20,931 nt of DNA from Priapulus caudatus (taxonomy: Eukaryota; Priapulida; Priapulimorpha; Priapulimorphida; Priapulidae), in assembly GCF_000485595.1 (NCBI RefSeq), contig NW_014578071.1, forward strand, positions 77,041 to 97,971, written 5' to 3'. Shown here piece after piece: positions 17,311-20,931 of the stretch (position 1 is the first letter of the stretch; each line of letters begins with the position of its first letter). A program made the translations under genes and the position numbers. Below the pieces are notes generated by a model, which was not told where the DNA came from, did not search any database, and saw only the letters and a program-made list of their open reading frames with translations.

Positions 17311-17638
17311 GTAAGATACACAGGCGGAGACGTGGATGAAAGACTCAGAGACGTACGCGAAAGACTCAGGTTACAAATTCCTTGTTACGGCCTGTGATGC
17401 GCCTGCTTATACCTATCGTCATGGTTACGAGTGTGTCGCTATCTCACTCACTTTCCGTCTCCATGTAGAAAACAAATGGGATAGCTGTGTCGAGAGAACA
17501 TACATCGTCTGTAAAAAGGCAATGTGACAATTTGCAGTCACGGTGTGTGATGATCACGCCGGCTCTCGTTGCGTGAGCTCACGGTGAGGTGTGAGGATTC
17601 CGTGGTACAACCGTGACGTGTCCGTGAACATCAATTAT
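17311..17638. other. Unique spacer between two minisatellites, no gene seen
   Basis: The first 60 bases keep GAAAGACTCAG remnants of the preceding array. A 63-codon frame at 17336-17527 has no recognisable domain. GTGACGTGTCCGTGAACATC near 17613 already resembles the next repeat. Confidence 0.45.
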
Positions 17639-18012
17639 GTCACACGTGTAGGATTTGTCACGTATGTAGGATATACCTACGTCAACATTAATGTTGTCAC
17701 CTCTATAGGATTACCTGTGTTGACATTGATTTTTTTCGCATATGTAGAATACCTGTGTAAACCATTTATTTGTCACACATGTAATAAACGTTTATGGACA
17801 ACGAATAGGGAACATGTACGCATGTGTGGGATACCCGTGTGATCGTTATATCTGTCACATTTGTGTAATACACAATTGTGGAAACTAAATAGGTCACAAA
17901 TTTGTGATACACGTGTGTACATTAAATACGGACACCTATGTGATCAGCAAAGACGTGACACATGTATAGGATATCTATGTGTGTGTTGTGTAGGGCATAT
18001 ATGTCACACATG
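17639..18012 (+). repeat. Degenerate minisatellite of about 38 bp (GTCACAYATGTAGGATA...)
   Basis: Units begin with GTCACA-like pentamers or hexamers near 17639, 17657, 17696, 17735, 17772, 17816, 17853, 17893, 17931, 17955 and 18003, mostly 37-44 bases apart. The consensus runs GTCACAYATGTAGGATA, then CCTGTGTGAACATTA. Each unit is weakly palindromic (CACAYATGTG). Copies differ at many positions, so the array is old. Open frames across it are not conserved from unit to unit. Confidence 0.8.
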
Positions 18013-18054
18013 CAGGCTACGCGCTCAGCGTGAGGCTGATAGGGTCTATGTCCC

Positions 18055-18081
18055 CCAGGGTACTGCCGGAACGTACCCTGG
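18055..18081. other. Hairpin CCAGGGTAC / GTACCCTGG
   Basis: Nine-base perfect arms (18055-18063 and 18073-18081) around a nine-base loop. It lies between the minisatellite and the telomeric stretch. No associated gene. Confidence 0.55.
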
Positions 18082-18158
18082 TACTAAATACTACTATCTA
18101 ATATGCGCGCCCGTACCTCGCCTACTCCACCTAAGAGTCTAGGGAGTCGGCCTACGCT

Positions 18159-18248
18159 TATCCCTAAGCCCTAACCCTAACCCTAGACTCTAACCCTAAC
18201 CGCTAACCCTAACCTAACCTAACCATAAGCCTAACACTAACCGCTAAC
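18159..18248 (-). repeat. Interstitial telomeric repeat (CCCTAA on plus strand)
   Basis: TCCCTAAGCCCTAACCCTAA begins the stretch, followed by variants (CTAGACTCTAACC, AACCGCTAACC, AACCTAACCTAACC). About 90 bases, moderately degenerate. Confidence 0.88.
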
Positions 18249-18500
18249 GATATCAGTTAGATAGTTTTACGCAGGGTAGTATACGTTCGGCAGTACTCTG
18301 GCGGACATAGACGCCTAATCAAGCCTCAGGAGTGTGGCAGCTGCAGCGACGTGTGTGATATCTTGTTGATAGAGACTTGTGAGGCTCAAATGCAAATGTC
18401 GTTCGAAGCAACCCGCCGTTCCCGGTCGTTGGAGGTTCGCACGCTAAGGTCAGTGAGCTGTGCCGACTGATGTAAGAAATCCTGCATGATATCTCGCTCA
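18249..18500. other. Unique sequence, no gene seen
   Basis: About 250 bases without repeats between the telomeric stretch and the CA/CG-rich array. No supported frame. Confidence 0.45.
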
Positions 18501-18875
18501 AGCACATACGCCCGCGCACACGCGCATGCAACGCTTGGCATGGCACGCGAGAACACACCACACAACACGACACACACACGCACGCACGCACGGCACGCAC
18601 GCACGCCACGCCACGCACCCACCAAGCACGCACGCACGCACGCGACGCAGCACAACGACACACACACACGCACACGCAACACACACACGCGCGCACGCAC
18701 GCACAGCACGCACCGCATCGCGCGCACAACACACCACACGCACGCCCGCACGCACGCACGAGCACGACAATGCACTGCAGCGCACGCACGCACGCACGCA
18801 CAGCAACGCACCACGCACCACACACGCACACACGTACACACGCACACAAGCGCCACGCACACACACCGGCACATA
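18501..18875. repeat. CACG/CGCA tetranucleotide and CA microsatellite
   Basis: CACGCACG and CACACACA units alternate with short CAACGC breaks. His/Thr/Arg frames on plus and Cys/Val frames on minus are repeat translations. It forms the left flank of the smaller inverted repeat. Confidence 0.95.
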
Positions 18876-19012
18876 TGCCATTAACGCCGCAGACGAGAGT
18901 TGAATAGGCATAGCGGCATCTTAAATAATCGAATAATGCTTGATTTGGTGATTGGCGGTGTAAGATGCAGCAAGGGATCGCAACGGGGCGCGTTTGTCTC
19001 GCACAACAATAC

Positions 19013-19077
19013 GTCTAAACAGAGGAATTGCTCCGACCTGTGATTTTGGAGGATAAAAATCGACCATCCCGCCCCAC
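19013..19077 (+). repeat. Left arm of the smaller inverted repeat
   Basis: GTCTAAACAGAGGAATTGCT, then CCGACCTGTGATTTTGGAGG, then ATAAAAATCGACCATCCCGC and CCAC. The reverse complement lies at 19325-19383 with a handful of substitutions and small indels. Confidence 0.85.
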
Positions 19078-19324
19078 TTTCCCATTTTTGCGGATAAATA
19101 ATAGGACTTCGTGACGTTTTCGTTTCACCGGTCATGCCGCGCGTGCATATTTTGCTAATTAATTAACTAATCGCGCTTCAATAGACTCAAAATTCACAGA
19201 GATTAAGGCTAAGACATGTGTCTATAATAGCCAGAATTTATAGAAATGTTAACTCAAATCGTTCGCGGTCCAATATGATAGTTAGTACACGTTCCTACGG
19301 TCATAGCATAGCGTATGCGGCGGA
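19078..19324. other. Unique loop of the smaller inverted repeat, no gene seen
   Basis: About 250 bases, AT-rich around TTGCTAATTAATTAACTAA (19152-19170). The two halves do not obviously pair with each other, so homology is confined to the arms. Confidence 0.5.
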
Positions 19325-19383
19325 GTGGGCGGGTCTATTTTATCCTCCAATCACGGGTCGGAGCAAATTGCCTCTGTTTAGAC
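19325..19383 (-). repeat. Right arm of the smaller inverted repeat
   Basis: Reverse complement of 19013-19077: GTGGGCGGGTCTATTTTATC at the inner end and CTCTGTTTAGAC at the outer end. The GT array follows about 40 bases further out, mirroring the CA/CG array to the left. Confidence 0.85.
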
Positions 19384-19423
19384 CATGTTCGGCACCGATG
19401 CGGTCATCAATGAGCTATACTGA

Positions 19424-19754
19424 ATGCGTGTGCGGTGCGTGTCGAGCGTGCGTGGCGTGTGCCGGCGTGCGTGCCTTATGTGTTTGCATTCCGTGTTTGT
19501 GTGTGGCCTGTGTGTGTGTGTGTGTGTGTGTTGTGTGTGTGTGTGTGTGTGTGTGTGTGATGTGTGTGTGGTATGTGTGTGTGTGTGTGTGCAATGCTGC
19601 TGCGTGGCGTCTGGTGTGTCTGCCCTGTGCGTCTGTGTGTCTGTGTGTGCGCGTGCGTGTGTGTGTGTATGTGCGTGTGTACGTGCGCGTGCGTGCGTGT
19701 GTACGTGCGTGTGTGTGTCTGTCCATTGTGTGGCAGTGTGTGTGTGTGTGTGTG

Positions 19755-19793
<39 letters not shown>

Positions 19794-19899
19794 ATCTGCC
19801 CTTGTGTGGCGCGTGCGCGGCGCGGCCGCGCGCGCCAGTGGTGTGTGTGTGTGAATGTGTGTGTGTGTGTGTTCGTGTGTGTATCTGCCCTTGTTGTGC

Positions 19900-19933
<34 letters not shown>

Positions 19934-19955
19934 CGTGCGCGCGCGGTGCGTGCGA
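19424..19955. repeat. Long GT microsatellite with TGCG and GCGC patches
   Basis: Several long GTGTGT runs (densest at 19510-19560, 19735-19792 and 19900-19930) with TGCGCGTGCG segments and a GCGGCCGCGCGCGCGCC patch at 19820-19836. A frame of 292 codons runs across it on plus. Its middle two thirds are Cys/Val repeat, and neither end has a recognisable domain, so it is not a gene call. Confidence 0.95.
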
Positions 19956-20467
19956 ATGTTTGTGTTATCACGTCGTACGCGGGTTATGCGTGCCTTTCTG
20001 TTTACCGTAGCACAGCAGTACTGCGTCTTGATGTTTAGTCAAGGGTCAGTGGGTCATGCTCCTACTGTTTTTTGCGCACCAAAACCACAGAACTAGCTGT
20101 TATCGTGTCCAGCATGCAATCACATTTCCATAGAAAAACATTCTCATCATATGGACCCCCCCCCCCCACCACCGCTAATAATAGAACCTGCCCGAATATA
20201 TAGGCTGTGTGGTCGCCTTTCGCGTTATCCACAATGAAAAATGTGTTCTTTGCTTCCCCACGGGGCTGCATGTCGATTGCAAACGGTGCGAGAGTATTCG
20301 AGAAAAAACTGTTTGTTGCGGAAATTACCGCGTAAGAGTTGAGCAGCCTTTTTATAGAGGCGCGTGGTTGCGTTCACGCGGCTACGGCCTCATATTAACG
20401 CATATCGCTGTATAATAATATCAATCTCATCGTTTCCGGCAAGGCATTATCGCTAGCCAGAGTACGA
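19956..20467. other. Unique sequence, no gene seen
   Basis: About 510 bases of ordinary sequence with a 12-base poly-C run at 20156-20167. A 68-codon plus frame (20209-20415) and a 69-codon minus frame (20062-20271) overlap and have no recognisable domains. Confidence 0.45.
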
Positions 20468-20511
20468 ATCAACACGATGTGTATCAACGCGTGTCTATCA
20501 GCACGATGTGT
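20468..20511 (+). repeat. Three-copy 15-bp tandem repeat
   Basis: ATCAACACGATGTGT, ATCAACGCGTGTCT and ATCAGCACGATGTGT lie head to tail at 20468, 20483 and 20497. Confidence 0.75.
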
Positions 20512-20855
20512 GTCCGATACGCAAGCGCAGAGCTCGGTGTCGCTGCAATAACGTTTAAATAAATAAATGAGATAATTCCCTTATATCGATTAGGTATTAA
20601 TTGATCTGACGCGTACTGTTTCGTCTTGCCCACATGTTCACCTGTAACGATGTGCTTCCTAATTGCGAGATATGTGATGAGTATCAGCGAGATCAGCGTA
20701 AATCCACGCACGACGCCTAACTATTTGTCTCTTGCCTTTTTTTATTAGTGGTTTAATTACTAAGAACGTTAGTTTGTTAAAGATTTGTTTAATTTGAAGA
20801 ATTGTTAAAAATGTGTCAATTGTTTAATTGCGATTGTTAAGATTGTTTTGCTATA
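20512..20855. other. AT-leaning unique sequence, no gene seen
   Basis: Contains TAAATAAATAAATGA near 20558 and, from 20740, a T/A-rich stretch with repeated TTGTTTAATT and TTGTTAA pieces (20777-20845). Confidence 0.45.
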
Positions 20856-20931
20856 ATAAAGTATATCATATAATGTATATATATAGATGTATATATATAT
20901 AATATATTATATATAATATATATATATATAT
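20856..20931. repeat. AT microsatellite at the scaffold end
   Basis: TATATATA runs with TAATATAT and GTATATAG variants to the last base. The scaffold ends in low complexity, as it begins. Confidence 0.9.

Noticed and set aside
18501-18875. Regular CACGCACG pattern as a possible CRISPR-like or protein-coding repeat
   Set aside because: The unit is a tetranucleotide/dinucleotide microsatellite without spacers, and the frames are simple-repeat translations.
19218-20096. 292-codon plus-strand frame
   Set aside because: Its core is a Cys/Val translation of the GT array, and the ends are short unique segments without recognisable motifs. One end overlaps the small inverted-repeat arm.
20850-20870. 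AATAAA near the end as a polyadenylation signal
   Set aside because: There is no gene upstream, and the sequence is an AT-rich lead into a microsatellite where AATAAA is expected by chance.

Overview
Kind of sequence. The window looks like gene-poor or gene-free nuclear DNA of a eukaryote. It holds long microsatellites of every class (GA, GT, AT, CAG/CTG, ATG/CAT, TTA/TTG/TTC), several minisatellites, many hairpins, and at least four stretches of TTAGGG-type telomeric repeat, two of them long and degenerate. I see no bacterial operon, rRNA, tRNA, CRISPR array or recognisable protein domain. TTAGGG repeats occur in animals, many fungi and several protist groups, so the taxon stays open; an invertebrate or protist with a repeat-rich genome is a guess. 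A 25-base run of N (5451-5475) shows that this is an assembled scaffold. Every long open frame is either a translation of a simple repeat or a frame with no recognisable domain, so no CDS is called.

Main structure. Most of the window (about 403-16644) is a very large, interrupted inverted repeat centred near 8.5 kb. An outer pair of arms (403-1045 and 15968-16644) and an inner pair (5831-7132 and 9981-11338) are reverse complements of each other in mirrored order. The midpoints of the pairs fall close together, between about 8506 and 8584. The inner arms contain long degenerate telomeric arrays (G-rich at 6228-6682, C-rich at 10449-10925) that share the same variant units, so the arrays were already degenerate when the copies separated. 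Between outer and inner arms the two sides have similar lengths (about 4.8 and 4.6 kb). They seem mostly unrelated, but mirrored landmarks remain: a CTG/ATG array (4105-4252) opposite a CAG/CAT array (12841-13434) with a 22-base exact match, a purine tract opposite a pyrimidine tract, and telomeric repeats at 3015-3094 opposite 14241-14256. The 2.8-kb centre (7133-9980) holds CTG, GT, GA and TTN arrays.

Layout. 1-402: TC-rich and unique sequence. 403-1045: outer left arm. 1046-5830: unique sequence with GA/GT arrays, a small palindromic MITE-like element with a 9-bp target duplication (2884-2963), a telomeric stretch, a 103-bp triplicate, the CTG/ATG array, GA, GT and CAG arrays, and the gap. 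5831-7132: inner left arm. 7133-9980: central microsatellites. 9981-11338: inner right arm. 11338-12340: 541-bp tandem duplication carrying palindromic TGCGCATGCGC sites. 12410-12580: a short tandem repeat. 12841-13434: CAG/CAT array. 13435-15967: mostly unique, with hairpins. 15968-16644: outer right arm. 16648-17310: G-rich tract, then a CAGGTG minisatellite with a 67-bp higher-order unit. 17639-18012: a degenerate minisatellite of about 38 bp. 18159-18248: telomeric repeats. 18500-19955: a second, smaller inverted repeat (19013-19077 and 19325-19383) flanked by CA/CG-rich and GT-rich arrays in mirrored order. 19956-20931: unique sequence ending in an AT microsatellite.

Interpretation. No genes can be seen working together here. 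The useful content is architectural: nested fold-back structure, shared telomeric variants, and possible fragile or non-B DNA. Three explanations for the large inverted repeat remain open: an old inverted duplication, a telomere-associated rearrangement, or a false head-to-head join of two divergent haplotypes.
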